Counted from the stretch's first letter, positions 1-8,269 are shown. The stretch: DNA of 64,000 bases from an uncultured Clostridia bacterium (GCA_948485625.1 CAOMRW010000004.1:40867-104866); one strand, 5' to 3'. Numbers and translations: made by a program. Notes: generated from the letters alone by a model not told the origin.

Positions 1-213
1 ACTTTTCACTGTAGTTCCATTTATATTTACACTATAACTTGCTGTAAGTCCACTAAATCTTCCTGAACTTCCACTTATTAATTGTAATCTGTATCCTACA
101 TTACTTGTGTTGCTATTTATATCATAACTGTTTTCCCAAACACTTAATCTACAAGAAAAGTGAGAAGCATAATTCCCTCCATTTTTTCCTCCATTTTGTA
201 TAAAATCTGCCAT
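1..213 (-). CDS. Phage tail fibre / DUF859-like protein, partial
   Basis: Only the N-terminal 71 residues are in the window; the gene runs off the left edge. It starts with MADFIQNGG and is rich in Ser, Asn and Gly. The beta-strand-like stretch ending in a YSVNINGTT motif resembles the DUF859 family of siphophage tail-tip or fibre proteins, which would act in host binding. The start follows AGGAGG, and that Shine-Dalgarno lies inside the last codons of the upstream hub gene, so the two are probably translationally coupled. The family call rests on a short segment and on its position directly after the hub. Confidence 0.6.
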   Translation of the reverse strand, partial: MADFIQNGGKNGGNYASHFSCRLSVWENSYDINSNTSNVGYRLQLISGSSGRFSGLTASYSVNINGTTVKS

Positions 214-216
214 TTC

Positions 217-1629
217 TTATCCTCCTATTCCTGTCAACCATACTTGGTCACCAACTTTTTGAATAAATAATGAGTTTATTTTTGCTTCATTTTTTACTTC
301 TAATTCTTTTGCATAAACTCCTTTATCAGTCATTTCTGCAACTCTTTCTTTTGATGTGTTATTAAATGTTCTATTTCCATCTGCATCTATTCTGGTATAT
401 ATATTAGAAGTTGAGCTTTCTACTTGTATTCCTTTTCCTATTGTTACTTTATCTGTTATAGTTTCATTTGGATTTTGACTCCATACTACTTTATCTATTC
501 CATTTGCTACCATTAGGTCTGCTATCAAAAATGAATTATCTGTATCTGTTTCAATTTTAATATCTATAGTATTTGATGTTACTTCTATTGTATGTACTTC
601 TTCTTTCCATTCATTTGTGTTTTCTGCATCTAAAATATATTTTGTTCCATTAATTTCTATATATCCAGTTGCTAATTCTATTAACTTTTCATATAAAAAA
701 CTTATTGTATATGTTCCATTTTTTACAATTTGTTTTTGTTCTGCACTTCCGTTTTTAGTTATATATGAGAGTCTACTTGTTGTATTTTGCTTAGTGTTAG
801 TGTCTGAATATTCATCTATTCCTAAATTTTTATTTTCTTCTGCTTCCCAGTAATCTAAATTATAATAGAATATGTTGTTTCCTCCTGTAATTGTGAGGTT
901 ATTTATTGTTCCATCTATCATTTGTTTTAGTTCATTTATTTGTTCATTTATTTCATCTTTATTTAATACTGTTGATGTAATGCTATCAATTGTTTGTTCA
1001 TGTTGGGTTATTTTTTCTTCATGTTCTGATGTTTCTTGTATTAGTTGTGTTATTTTTTCTTTTTCTTGATCAATTTGACTTTGTACCTTTTTGTTTATTG
1101 TTTTTTGTGATGGTACTCTTCTTGTTGTTTCTTCTTTTGCTTTGCATTGTATTTTACTGGAGATATTTGCTTTAAATTTTCCTCCATATTGAATTGAGCC
1201 TTGATATATTATTTTTTTATTGTCTATTTCTAATATGTCTCCTACATCAATTGCTGGGTCAATTATACTTTCTCCTTCAAAACTGTATATTTCTAGATTT
1301 TTGTATAAATTGTATATGTTTTCTATTTGTTCTTGTTCTACTATATACATATTATCTTGGTTTATATATATTGTATTGTATGTTGTATCTCCTGATTCAA
1401 ATAATTGTATTCCATCTTCATATTTAATACGACTTATTTTTGTCTTTTCTCCCCATGTGAAATTTTGAAAGTTTTTAGCTTTTAATTCTATTGTATTTTC
1501 TCCTATTGTTTTTATATATAGTTTTCCATCTCTTCCAATAGAAGCAAATCCTCCTGCTTGTTCTGCTATATAGCTTATATATGTTCTTGCTGATATTGTA
1601 TTGTCATATACTGATATTTCTTTGTCCAT
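217..1629 (-). CDS. Phage tail hub / endopeptidase-like protein, C-terminal part (frameshifted)
   Basis: This 470-residue frame continues the preceding frame (1604-2098) after a one-base shift, so the original product was about 620 residues. The first 150 residues look like the tail-hub fold of siphophage Tal proteins. Residues about 185-240 form a charged coiled coil (QSQIDQEKEKITQLIQ and following), and the C-terminal 200 residues look like a carbohydrate-binding-type beta domain. In siphophages this protein sits at the tail tip. The MDKEISVYDN start given here has no good ribosome site and is simply the first Met after the shift. Either the gene is broken or the assembly has a one-base error near 1640. 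Confidence 0.65.
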   Translation of the reverse strand: MDKEISVYDNTISARTYISYIAEQAGGFASIGRDGKLYIKTIGENTIELKAKNFQNFTWGEKTKISRIKYEDGIQLFESGDTTYNTIYINQDNMYIVEQEQIENIYNLYKNLEIYSFEGESIIDPAIDVGDILEIDNKKIIYQGSIQYGGKFKANISSKIQCKAKEETTRRVPSQKTINKKVQSQIDQEKEKITQLIQETSEHEEKITQHEQTIDSITSTVLNKDEINEQINELKQMIDGTINNLTITGGNNIFYYNLDYWEAEENKNLGIDEYSDTNTKQNTTSRLSYITKNGSAEQKQIVKNGTYTISFLYEKLIELATGYIEINGTKYILDAENTNEWKEEVHTIEVTSNTIDIKIETDTDNSFLIADLMVANGIDKVVWSQNPNETITDKVTIGKGIQVESSTSNIYTRIDADGNRTFNNTSKERVAEMTDKGVYAKELEVKNEAKINSLFIQKVGDQVWLTGIGG

Positions 1630-2098
1630 ATTTAAAAATGAAGTAGAACCGTAATTCTACTTCTGCTTTTTGACATATGTCCTGTAATACTTCTATTATT
1701 TTAGCTTTTCCATTTTCTTTTATTAGAGTGCTTCCATCATAATTGAATTCGAATTTAATCATGTTGTCTAATAGTTTTAGTGTAATTGTGTAGTCATTGT
1801 CTTTGTTTATATCATCTACATTAAAAAGTCCTATTGGTACTATTTCTCCTTCAATTCCAGATTCTATATATATTTTATTTATTGTTTCTGGTACTGCAGT
1901 TTTGTATAGTTTTATTTCTGCTGATTGTGATGTGACTGACCCTAATGAGAATTCATCATTTGAAAAAAGTTCTTGAGATAACTTACAATCTAATATATAT
2001 TTTTTGTCTATTTCTTCATCATTTATATATATTTTTAATAAATGTTTTACACTAGATTCATATATTTTGGATTTATAATTATCACTTGTATTATACAT
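1604..2098 (-). CDS. Phage tail hub protein, N-terminal part (frameshifted)
   Basis: The 164-residue N-terminal segment of the tail hub contains a DNDYTITLKLLDNMIKFEFN stretch typical of siphophage hub N-termini. Its ATG overlaps the stop of the upstream DUF6711-like frame (AATGTATAA), as expected in a tightly packed tail operon, and AGGAGG precedes it. The last ten or so residues (RFYFIFKYGQRNISI) are out of frame. The other frame reads YGSTSFLNMDKEIS and runs smoothly into the next segment. The break is a one-base shift near 1630-1645. Confidence 0.65.
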   Translation of the reverse strand: MYNTSDNYKSKIYESSVKHLLKIYINDEEIDKKYILDCKLSQELFSNDEFSLGSVTSQSAEIKLYKTAVPETINKIYIESGIEGEIVPIGLFNVDDINKDNDYTITLKLLDNMIKFEFNYDGSTLIKENGKAKIIEVLQDICQKAEVELRFYFIFKYGQRNISI

Positions 2099-2511
2099 TG
2101 TTGGCCTCCTGTACTGCTATTTTTTGGCTTTCAGTAAGTTCTTTTTGTATCATGTTAAAAGATACTTGCCAATATGATTTGTTTGTATTTTCATCTATTC
2201 CTGTTTTATGCATTTGTGATTTTCTTTTGCTTACTCTAAATTTTGCATTTTCTATCATTCCTCCGTGGAACAGATGGTGTTTTTATTGTAATTATCATTG
2301 GGTTTTGATATGTCGCTTGTAATAGTTCTTCTGCTTCTTCTTCTGTTAGATAGTCCCAACTCATATTACATTTCAGCATTCCTACTGCTATTGGATTGTC
2401 TATTAATGAGCCATCTATTATTGATGAGTAACTGTCTTTGTCTGTGTCTTCTATGTCATCATCATAGCTTGATGGTGTTTTCATTTGTTTTCCATTTAAT
2501 TTCCATAACAT
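2091..2511 (-). pseudogene. DUF6711-like phage tail protein, frameshifted
   Basis: The first frame (2236-2511, 91 residues, MLWKLNGKQMKTPSSYDDDI) resembles DUF6711 proteins, small tail components encoded between tape measure and hub in Gram-positive siphophages. In this frame the end PSVPRRNDRKCKI looks wrong. A different frame starting near 2275 continues for about 58 codons (FHGGMIENAKFRVSKRKSQ through SFNMIQKELTESQ) and ends at 2091, overlapping the hub ATG. One extra base near 2262-2275 would explain this. The intact protein would be about 139 residues. It is called a pseudogene because the frame is broken as sequenced; a base-calling error is possible. Confidence 0.6.
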
Positions 2512-2541
2512 GTTGTTTCCTCCTTTCTTGATTTATATAAT

Positions 2542-2576
2542 AAAAAACACCTACTTTTTAAGTAAGTGTTTTTTAT
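2542..2576 (-). terminator. Rho-independent terminator (moron-type)
   Basis: On the minus strand AACACTTACTT pairs with AAGTAGGTGTT and is followed by a T-run. It lies directly 3' of the SHOCT gene and its fragment. A near-identical hairpin sits at 5508-5542 behind the TM2 gene. Confidence 0.75.
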
Positions 2577-2672
2577 TTATTTTTTTAATTGTTCTAATAA
2601 TTCCATTTTCTTTGTTGAAAATTCATATTCTGTTAAAATTCCGTCTTTATATAATTCTGCTAGCTTTTCTAT
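2577..2672 (-). pseudogene. Second SHOCT-domain fragment
   Basis: An open stretch of 31 codons with no start codon reads IEKLAELYKDGILTEYEF and ends MELLEQLKK. This matches the short C-terminal SHOCT oligomerisation motif. It follows the complete SHOCT-containing gene at 2686-3168 in another frame. It is probably the tail of a duplicated or frameshifted SHOCT repeat and is unlikely to be translated alone. Confidence 0.5.
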
Positions 2673-2685
2673 TTAATATTGTAAA

Positions 2686-3168
2686 TTATTTTAGAAGTTC
2701 TTGTTTTTTTCTTTCAAATTCTTCTTGAGTAATAATACTTTCGTCTAATAATTTTTTAAATTTCAATATTTCATCGGCATTAGAAGTATTAATAATATTT
2801 ACATTTTTGTTTTTACATTCACTTATTTTTTTCATTATATAATTATATATTTCTTCTGATTTTTTTGGTATTTCTTTATTAAAAGCTCTTAATATTAAAG
2901 TGTTTTCATCACTTAATGCATTCATTTTTGTATTTCCTAAAATCCCTATATTTTGTTTTGTTTCTTTTGTTCCTGCAGTAATAAATTTTATATAACCATT
3001 TGCTAAAATACTTGGTTTTCTATATTCTATACTAGATAAATCACTATAAAAAAATGTTTTGTCTCCTTTTATATTTTGTGTAATAAAACCTCCTAGTGTC
3101 TTTCTTGATATAACTACTTTATCTTCATATACTGTTAATATCCCATTTGTACATTTCATTGTTTCCAT
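2686..3168 (-). CDS. PH-like / SHOCT-domain protein (phage cargo gene)
   Basis: A 160-residue protein. Residues 1-110 form a beta-rich PH-like (bPH/DUF4429-like) domain with a YSDLSSIEYRKPS segment. The C-terminus (ADEILKFKKLLDESIITQEE) is a clear SHOCT motif, usually an oligomerisation or membrane-localisation helix. Such proteins are common as cargo in Gram-positive prophages and have no structural role in tails. It interrupts the order between tape measure and DUF6711 and has its own terminator, so it looks like an inserted moron. The function is unknown; a role in superinfection exclusion or envelope stress is possible but is inference only. Confidence 0.65.
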   Translation of the reverse strand: METMKCTNGILTVYEDKVVISRKTLGGFITQNIKGDKTFFYSDLSSIEYRKPSILANGYIKFITAGTKETKQNIGILGNTKMNALSDENTLILRAFNKEIPKKSEEIYNYIMKKISECKNKNVNIINTSNADEILKFKKLLDESIITQEEFERKKQELLK

Positions 3169-3433
3169 ATATATTCCCCTTTGTATGCATTAAAAAAAAC
3201 TCTCAATTTGTCAATTTTGTGTTTTTTAAATTTAATTATGCGTATATATTTTATTATTTATGTACTTTAATATTCTTACTCTATTTGTGATGTTCTATAC
3301 TTTTTATGTATTTAATTATTATAAACCAAAAATATTTATAGCATAATCTAATTATTTTGTTTTTTGTTACACTCAAAGGTGCTCCTACATTATCTCTATA
3401 AAATTCAGAAGCTATACTTATATCTATAGTTTC

Positions 3434-3952
3434 TTATGTTTCTACATTTATTACGCATTTTCCTGTTCTTCTTGTCTTTTCGTTAATATATTCTATTGTA
3501 TCATCAAATATTTCCTTTCCCATATAGTAAATACTTAAATGCTGTTTATTATTAGGTTTTGTATTTTCTATTGTTCTTCTCATAATATCATATATAATAT
3601 TTTCTGGTTCTATATCTGTATTTGTTTTGTATGTTGGCAAATCTTCTATGTCTTTTGCGAATCCTACATTCATCATATATGATGTCTTATCTAACATAGA
3701 AGCTATATTTAAGCCATCTGCAACTTTCTTAGCTAATTGTTTACTTGCATTATAAAGTTCTGGAGAACTATTATTTAATGTTTTACATAGTCCTTTTATC
3801 ATATCTGGCATCCACTTTTCATATTCTCTAAGTGGCCCCTCATCTGGTCTTGAGAAATGTAAAAAGCTTTTTATTTTATCTGCAATTCCTTTTACTGCAT
3901 TTCCTAAATTCCCTATCATATTTTTTATTCCATTTATAAACCCTTGTATCAT
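3434..3952 (-). CDS. Tape measure protein, C-terminal part (frameshifted)
   Basis: This 172-residue frame starts MIQGFINGIKNMIGNLGNAV and contains a FSRPDEGPLREYEKWMPDMI segment, a hallmark of the C-terminal part of tape measure proteins from Gram-positive siphophages. It overlaps the end of the 3876-5483 frame. Removing one A from the run in CGGAAAAGCC near 3975-3985 joins the two as KALEWGKDMIQG. The TAA stop at 3434 is followed in the same frame by roughly 50 more open codons, to about 3283, so a second in-frame nonsense change may have shortened the tail. The rest of 3169-3433 shows no other gene. Confidence 0.7.
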   Translation of the reverse strand: MIQGFINGIKNMIGNLGNAVKGIADKIKSFLHFSRPDEGPLREYEKWMPDMIKGLCKTLNNSSPELYNASKQLAKKVADGLNIASMLDKTSYMMNVGFAKDIEDLPTYKTNTDIEPENIIYDIMRRTIENTKPNNKQHLSIYYMGKEIFDDTIEYINEKTRRTGKCVINVET

Positions 3953-5483
3953 ATCTTTTCCCCATTCTAGGGCTTTTCCGTGGTAATTCTTTTAATACGT
4001 CACCTATCTTTTGAATAATTTCCCATCCTGCTTCACCAATTTTATATAGCACTGCTCCTATTCCTAACACTAAAGAGATTAATATTTTTCCTCCTGCTTC
4101 AATTATTGCGGGTAGATTTTTAATTATTGTTGATATTATTGTCATTACTATTTCTGGTAACATTTCAACTAATTTAGGTATTGCATTTACTAACCCATTT
4201 ATTAATGCTATTAGCATTTGAATTCCTGTATCTATTATTAAATTCAAATTTCCTATAAGTGTATTTATTATTGTTTCTATTATTTGTGGTAACATTTCAA
4301 CTAACTGAGGTATTGCATCTATTATTCCATTTATTAAACTAATTAATATTGTAATTCCTGCTTGAATTACATTTGGTAATTCTTTTACTATAATTTCACA
4401 TATAGTTACAATAATAGTTGGTAACATTTGTATAAGTTGAGGTATTGCATTTACTATTCCTTGAATTAAGCTAACTAATAGTTGTAATCCAGTTTCTATA
4501 ATTGTTGGTAGATTTTCTAAAAGACTTTGTACAATAGTCATAATTAATTCTATTGCTACTGGAATTAGTAACGGTAATTGCTGAGAAATTCCACTTACTA
4601 AACTACATATAATATTTATACCACTTGTTATTAATGTTGGTAAATTTGCAATAATTGCATTTAATAAATTAGTAAGTAATACTGAACCTTGTTCAATTAA
4701 TTGTGGAATTTGACTAGTTATTCCATTACATAAGTTTGTAATAATTTGTGGGCCTTGTTCAGTGATACTTGTTAATATTCTTGTTATTTCTTCACCAAAA
4801 TTTTCTTGTAATACGCCTAACCCTGCTACTACTAAACCAGCTATCGCTGTCATATTAAATATTGATGAAAATGCTGGCAAAAATTTTTTAGTAAAGTTGC
4901 TAAATTTTTCAATTACTCCTGAAGAGTCCTCTCCTAATTTTCCCATTTCTTTTTTTGCAGTTTTTAATTGCATCTCATAATTTGTTATTTCATTATTTAG
5001 TTTATTGCTTTGCTTTATTAGGCTCTTATAATTGGAATCGTCTAATAGTCTACTATTTGTTTCTTGTTGTATTTTTTTATTACTTGCTTTGGGCATGTCA
5101 TTTTTTACTTGTTGTCTAGTATCTTCTTTCATCTGATCTATTGTATCACTTGCTATTTTTAATTTTGTTTGTCGTGATTCTATTTTTCGTTGCAAACTAG
5201 AAATTTCTTTTTGAACTTGACTTATTTGCTTTTGAGCATCTTTATTGTTTACTGATATCTTTAGTTCATTGTCTTGATTATTTTTTTTCAAATCTTGAAT
5301 TTTTCTTTTAACTGATTGTACTGCTTCTTTTACTTTATTTACCATTATATTTGTATCGATTTTTTGAAAACTTTCTTGTGCTTGTTGTACTACTTTTTTT
5401 ATTTCTGGTACTATTGTTTTAAATTGTTTTATTGCTTCTTCTACTTTAGCAGTTACAATTATTTCTACTACTTCTTCTTTCAT
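3876..5483 (-). CDS. Phage tail tape measure protein, N-terminal part
   Basis: A 535-residue protein that sets tail length and is threaded through the tail tube. Residues 1-180 are coiled coil (repeated K/Q/E heptads), with a short hydrophobic segment near 205-225. Residues about 235-470 are tandem hydrophobic repeats with a period of 44 residues built around the pattern AIPQLIxMLP. The final 30 residues (KSPRMGKRYDTRV and on) are out of frame and belong to a frameshift into 3434-3952. The joined protein would be about 680 residues, implying a tail near 100 nm at the usual 0.15 nm per residue. The gene follows the gpG/gpT chaperone with a TM2 gene inserted between. Confidence 0.8.
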   Translation of the reverse strand: MKEEVVEIIVTAKVEEAIKQFKTIVPEIKKVVQQAQESFQKIDTNIMVNKVKEAVQSVKRKIQDLKKNNQDNELKISVNNKDAQKQISQVQKEISSLQRKIESRQTKLKIASDTIDQMKEDTRQQVKNDMPKASNKKIQQETNSRLLDDSNYKSLIKQSNKLNNEITNYEMQLKTAKKEMGKLGEDSSGVIEKFSNFTKKFLPAFSSIFNMTAIAGLVVAGLGVLQENFGEEITRILTSITEQGPQIITNLCNGITSQIPQLIEQGSVLLTNLLNAIIANLPTLITSGINIICSLVSGISQQLPLLIPVAIELIMTIVQSLLENLPTIIETGLQLLVSLIQGIVNAIPQLIQMLPTIIVTICEIIVKELPNVIQAGITILISLINGIIDAIPQLVEMLPQIIETIINTLIGNLNLIIDTGIQMLIALINGLVNAIPKLVEMLPEIVMTIISTIIKNLPAIIEAGGKILISLVLGIGAVLYKIGEAGWEIIQKIGDVLKELPRKSPRMGKRYDTRVYKWNKKYDREFRKCSKRNCR

Positions 5484-5507
5484 AAGTATTATTCCCCCTT
5501 TCTTTAA

Positions 5508-5542
5508 AATGAAAAAACACCTACCTAAGTAAGTGTTTTTGT
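5508..5542 (-). terminator. Rho-independent terminator (moron-type)
   Basis: Minus-strand stem AACACTTAC / GTAGGTGTT with loop TTAG, followed by TTTTTTCATTTT. It lies directly behind the TM2 gene and is nearly the same sequence as the hairpin at 2542-2576. Confidence 0.75.
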
Positions 5543-5551
5543 GAATTTATT

Positions 5552-5911
5552 TTAAACATAATATGGATTTGGTTTAAATAGTAAAGAAATTAAATCTATA
5601 AATATTCCTATTCCAAAAATTCCCGCAGTAAATATATATATTACTCCCATTCCTGCTTTTCCTTCATAAAATTTATGTGCTCCTAGAAATCCTAAACATA
5701 TGCATAATATTAATGCTATCCATTTATTTTTAGGTTTTCTACCATAATCATTTATATTAGTATTTGTATTAGTATTGTTTACTATTACTTGTGGTTGTTC
5801 ATTTTTTAATTCTTCTACCTGTCTTCCACAATGTGTACACATAACTGCATCCTCTGGTATTCTTTGTCCACAAAATTTGCAATATTTAGTCTTTACATCT
5901 ATTTCTTCCAT
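5552..5911 (-). CDS. Zinc-ribbon TM2-domain membrane protein (phage cargo gene)
   Basis: A 119-residue protein with an N-terminal zinc ribbon (CKFCGQ at residues 11-14, CTHCGR near 26-29), an Asn/Thr-rich linker, and a C-terminal TM2 domain of two membrane helices (WIALILCICLGFLGAHKFY, then GVIYIFTAGIFGIGIFIDLI). The start is preceded by a good Shine-Dalgarno. TM2 proteins are not tail parts; this one sits between the tail chaperone and the tape measure and has its own terminator, the signature of a moron. Its role is unknown. An envelope or superinfection-exclusion role is inferred only from its membrane location and phage context. Confidence 0.7.
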   Translation of the reverse strand: MEEIDVKTKYCKFCGQRIPEDAVMCTHCGRQVEELKNEQPQVIVNNTNTNTNINDYGRKPKNKWIALILCICLGFLGAHKFYEGKAGMGVIYIFTAGIFGIGIFIDLISLLFKPNPYYV

Positions 5912-6164
5912 ATAAATTCCTCCTTTTATTTTTTATAAGAAGAGTATATCATTTATTTTTGTCGAATATTGTAAAACTTTGTCTGTCGAAATTGATTATT
6001 TTATTTTTTAAAAATATCATTCCTATAAGAATAATAAATGGTATTATAATCAAATTCCATATAATTTTTAAAATAAATTTTATTAAATAGAAATATATAT
6101 ATTAATATTTTAAACATACTATCTTCTTTATTAATAATCTCTATATAATTATAATATATTCTTA

Positions 6165-6470
6165 CTAATTTTTAAATAGTTCTTTAAACATCTTTTTTAA
6201 TGGAACAACTTTTGGTTTTTTATTCATTGAATCTGCTTGTATCATTTTATCTGTTACCGCTTCTTGTAAAATAATATTTCGTTTAAATTCATCTTGTACT
6301 CTTAATAAGTTTGATTGACAGAATTTATTTATTTCTTTATATGTTATATTCCAAAATTCGCTTGGTTTTAAACCAAAGTAATATGCTAGATATTCAATTG
6401 CATAAATTAAATCTTCTAAATTTTTTGATTTCTTAATATTATCAATAATATCATCTATCCCACATATCCC
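6165..6470 (-). CDS. Tail assembly chaperone gpT-like frame, reached by -1 frameshift
   Basis: There is no start codon, but about 100 codons are clearly coding: AIEYLAYYFGLKPSEFWNIT, then INKFCQSNLLRVQDEFKRN and a basic C-terminus ending MFKELFKN. The GLKPSEFW motif is typical of the distal half of gpGT-type chaperones. The frame lies in the -1 register relative to the end of gpG (stop at 6455). It overlaps gpG and stays open well upstream, so the exact slip site is not fixed; GAAAAAGC near 6500 is a candidate. By analogy with lambda gpG/gpGT, a fraction of ribosomes would make the fused product that recruits tube protein onto the tape measure. Confidence 0.7.
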   Translation of the reverse strand, partial: GICGIDDIIDNIKKSKNLEDLIYAIEYLAYYFGLKPSEFWNITYKEINKFCQSNLLRVQDEFKRNIILQEAVTDKMIQADSMNKKPKVVPLKKMFKELFKN

Positions 6471-6907
6471 TTGAATACTTCCTCTTCTGCCACTTTGCTT
6501 ATTGCTTTTTCTGCTGAGCTCTTGATTACTTCGTTCATATTGATTCCTGATAAAGGATTTGATGTCTTCTCTTGAAGTTGTTTTTTGTTCATCTTGCTTT
6601 TGAAAAAACCCTCTTCATTAATTATTCCTGCCATTTCATTGAAAATATCTTGATATGTTTTATTATTTTCTTGTTTGTAATCATCTATAAAATCATATAC
6701 ATCTTCACTTGATTTAAATGATTTTAAGCCTGCTTCATCTTCGGCAAATACAAATATTATTTTTGATAATGCATCTAAATCATTTTCATTCATTGCTTTG
6801 AAATATAAATCTTCAAAATTTTTCCCTTTTAATATATTTGATATATTAACTACTTTTCTTGTTGTAAATATTAAATTAATTTTTTTATTTTTTGTTTCTA
6901 AAATCAT
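6455..6907 (-). CDS. Phage tail assembly chaperone, gpG-like
   Basis: A 150-residue soluble protein lying between the tail tube gene and the tape measure, the conserved place of gpG. It begins MILETKNKKINLIFTTRKVV, with a FEDLYFKAM segment, as in Gram-positive siphophage tail chaperones. A ribosome site (GGAGAGTAAAAA) precedes the ATG. It ends in VAEEEVFKGYVG and the -1 frame continues as the gpT-like region (6165-6470). In known phages this pair is made in a fixed ratio by programmed frameshifting and protects the hydrophobic tape measure before assembly, which fits the strongly hydrophobic tape measure encoded next. Confidence 0.75.
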   Translation of the reverse strand: MILETKNKKINLIFTTRKVVNISNILKGKNFEDLYFKAMNENDLDALSKIIFVFAEDEAGLKSFKSSEDVYDFIDDYKQENNKTYQDIFNEMAGIINEEGFFKSKMNKKQLQEKTSNPLSGINMNEVIKSSAEKAISKVAEEEVFKGYVG

Positions 6908-6930
6908 TTTTTACTCTCCTTTGCAAAAGA

Positions 6931-6954
6931 GAGCAAGATATTACCCTTGCTCTT
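6931..6954 (-). terminator. Intra-operon hairpin behind tail tube gene
   Basis: GAGCAAG pairs with CTTGCTC around a short AT-rich loop, lying between the tube stop and the chaperone Shine-Dalgarno. It looks like a partial terminator or mRNA-stabilising stem that would keep tube mRNA in excess over downstream tail genes. Confidence 0.6.
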
Positions 6955-6967
6955 TTATATTATTTAT

Positions 6968-7420
6968 TTATACTGTTTGTTCTGTTGGATATCCATCACT
7001 TTCTTCAACATCACTTGTTTTATATATTGTTATTTTATCTTTTAAGAATTCTCCTGCTGTAATTGTATCCATTGTTAATATGCAATTTCCTTGTAAATAT
7101 CTAACAAGTGGTTTTCCTGCTGTTTCAGCTGTATTTTCTGGTAATTCAAAGAACCAATAAAGGTCTTTTCCTTTTAATTCTCTTAATGCTTTGTGTTGTG
7201 TATGTGTAAATAGAATTGGTATTTCTATTGTTCCTGCTTTTTTGATTCCTGGTCTTGCAATTTCATAGTCTAAATCTAAGACTGTTGCTGTTATTTGTTC
7301 TGGTGCTTCTTCAAGTGCTGGTATTTCTTCTGTAAATGCTACTTGTACCCTTTCTCCTGTTTTTGTTTCTGAATAAAATACTTTTGTTAATGTGCTTACG
7401 TCTGGTGTTTCTCCTGCCAT
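6968..7420 (-). CDS. Major tail tube protein
   Basis: A 150-residue protein beginning MAGETPDVSTLTKVFYS, preceded by GGGAGG; the upstream in-frame Mets lack a ribosome site. The acidic, beta-rich sequence (FTEEIPALEEAPEQITATVL, later WFFELPENTAETAGKPLVRY) has the composition and length of siphophage major tail proteins. It is followed by a hairpin and then the gpG-like chaperone, the canonical order. There is no sheath gene, so the tail is of the non-contractile, flexible type. This is the main structural subunit of the inferred headless tail particle. Confidence 0.75.
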   Translation of the reverse strand: MAGETPDVSTLTKVFYSETKTGERVQVAFTEEIPALEEAPEQITATVLDLDYEIARPGIKKAGTIEIPILFTHTQHKALRELKGKDLYWFFELPENTAETAGKPLVRYLQGNCILTMDTITAGEFLKDKITIYKTSDVEESDGYPTEQTV

Positions 7421-7440
7421 AATAAATTCCTCCCTTATTT

Positions 7441-7845
7441 TTATTTTATACATATGAATGAGTTTGTTAGCCCTTCCCAACGAACTTCATATGTTGTTGT
7501 TAATTTGTATTTTTTTATTATTTCATCAAATGTTATTTGACTTGTGTTAGTCCTTATGATATTCTTTTTCATTAATTCTATGTCTGTTTTACTTGACATT
7601 TCCATTGTTTCTGTTTGTTCTATTGCCCAATGTTCAATAGTTATCTGAAAGTTTTTTAAAATCGGTATTGCATTTTGTGTTTTTATTACACTTTCAATAG
7701 GTGTGTTTATAACTCTTATTGGAAATATATTATCTGTTGTTGGAGTTTGCAAAACCACTTTTGTTTCATTTTCTTGATTATCTTTTATTTTAGATAATAT
7801 ATTATATAATAAATCTGTCATATCTTTTATTGTAAAATTATTCAT
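7441..7845 (-). CDS. Probable tail terminator / completion protein
   Basis: A 134-residue protein that I do not recognise from sequence alone. It sits directly upstream of the tube gene, where siphophages encode the tail terminator (gpU-like), and its size and the alternating alpha/beta pattern (FPIRVINTPIESVIK, ITIEHWAIEQTETMEM, TTYEVRWEGLTNSF) fit that family. Two Mets lie close together after GGAGG; the second (MNNFTIKD) has the better spacing. With no capsid genes present, this subunit would cap the tail end that normally meets the head. Confidence 0.55.
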   Translation of the reverse strand: MNNFTIKDMTDLLYNILSKIKDNQENETKVVLQTPTTDNIFPIRVINTPIESVIKTQNAIPILKNFQITIEHWAIEQTETMEMSSKTDIELMKKNIIRTNTSQITFDEIIKKYKLTTTYEVRWEGLTNSFICIK

Positions 7846-7866
7846 TTGCATTCCTCCATATTGTTT

Positions 7867-8172
7867 TTATTTTAAAGATATTCGTATTGTTTTATCTTTT
7901 AACTTATATGTTTTTAGTTCGATTTCAATTTTATTTGTTTTTTGTGTTTTTGTCTCATGAGTTATTTTGTTTTGTTTATTTAATTTGCTTTTCCCTTCCC
8001 AATTATTTTTAGCTGTTTTTAAGGCTTCTGTTATTTTTTTGTCATATTGACTTTGTAACTCTTTGTCTTCAGCTAATATTTCGTTAAGAGTTTTCTTTTT
8101 TTCTTCTGTTACTATTGTTGTCCCAGATTTTTTAATTGTTGTTTTTTCTTCAACTTTTTTGTTTTTTTCCAT
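7867..8172 (-). CDS. Scaffold-protein (DUF4355-like) remnant
   Basis: A 101-residue, highly charged protein. The stretch LNEILAEDKELQSQYDKKIT followed by EALKTAKNNWE matches the conserved core of phage capsid scaffolding proteins of the DUF4355 type. Those are normally about 200 residues and lie just before the major capsid gene. Here the protein is short, and after the core it turns into a basic Thr/Lys/Ile-rich sequence not typical of the family. No capsid, portal or terminase gene is nearby. I read it as a leftover of a head module that was deleted. It has a good Shine-Dalgarno (AAGGAGC), so it may still be translated. Confidence 0.55.
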   Translation of the reverse strand: MEKNKKVEEKTTIKKSGTTIVTEEKKKTLNEILAEDKELQSQYDKKITEALKTAKNNWEGKSKLNKQNKITHETKTQKTNKIEIELKTYKLKDKTIRISLK

Positions 8173-8269
8173 CTTTTGCTCCTTATCCCAATTTGTTAAT
8201 TTAATCCCAAATTGTTATTAATTATTTCATTTGTTTTATAAAGCCTTACTATGATAAACGGCATAAAAA

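Noticed and set aside
4060..4780. Regular 132-bp repeats, considered as a CRISPR-like or other repeat array
   Set aside because: They encode the 44-residue hydrophobic repeats of the tape measure protein; there are no unique spacers.
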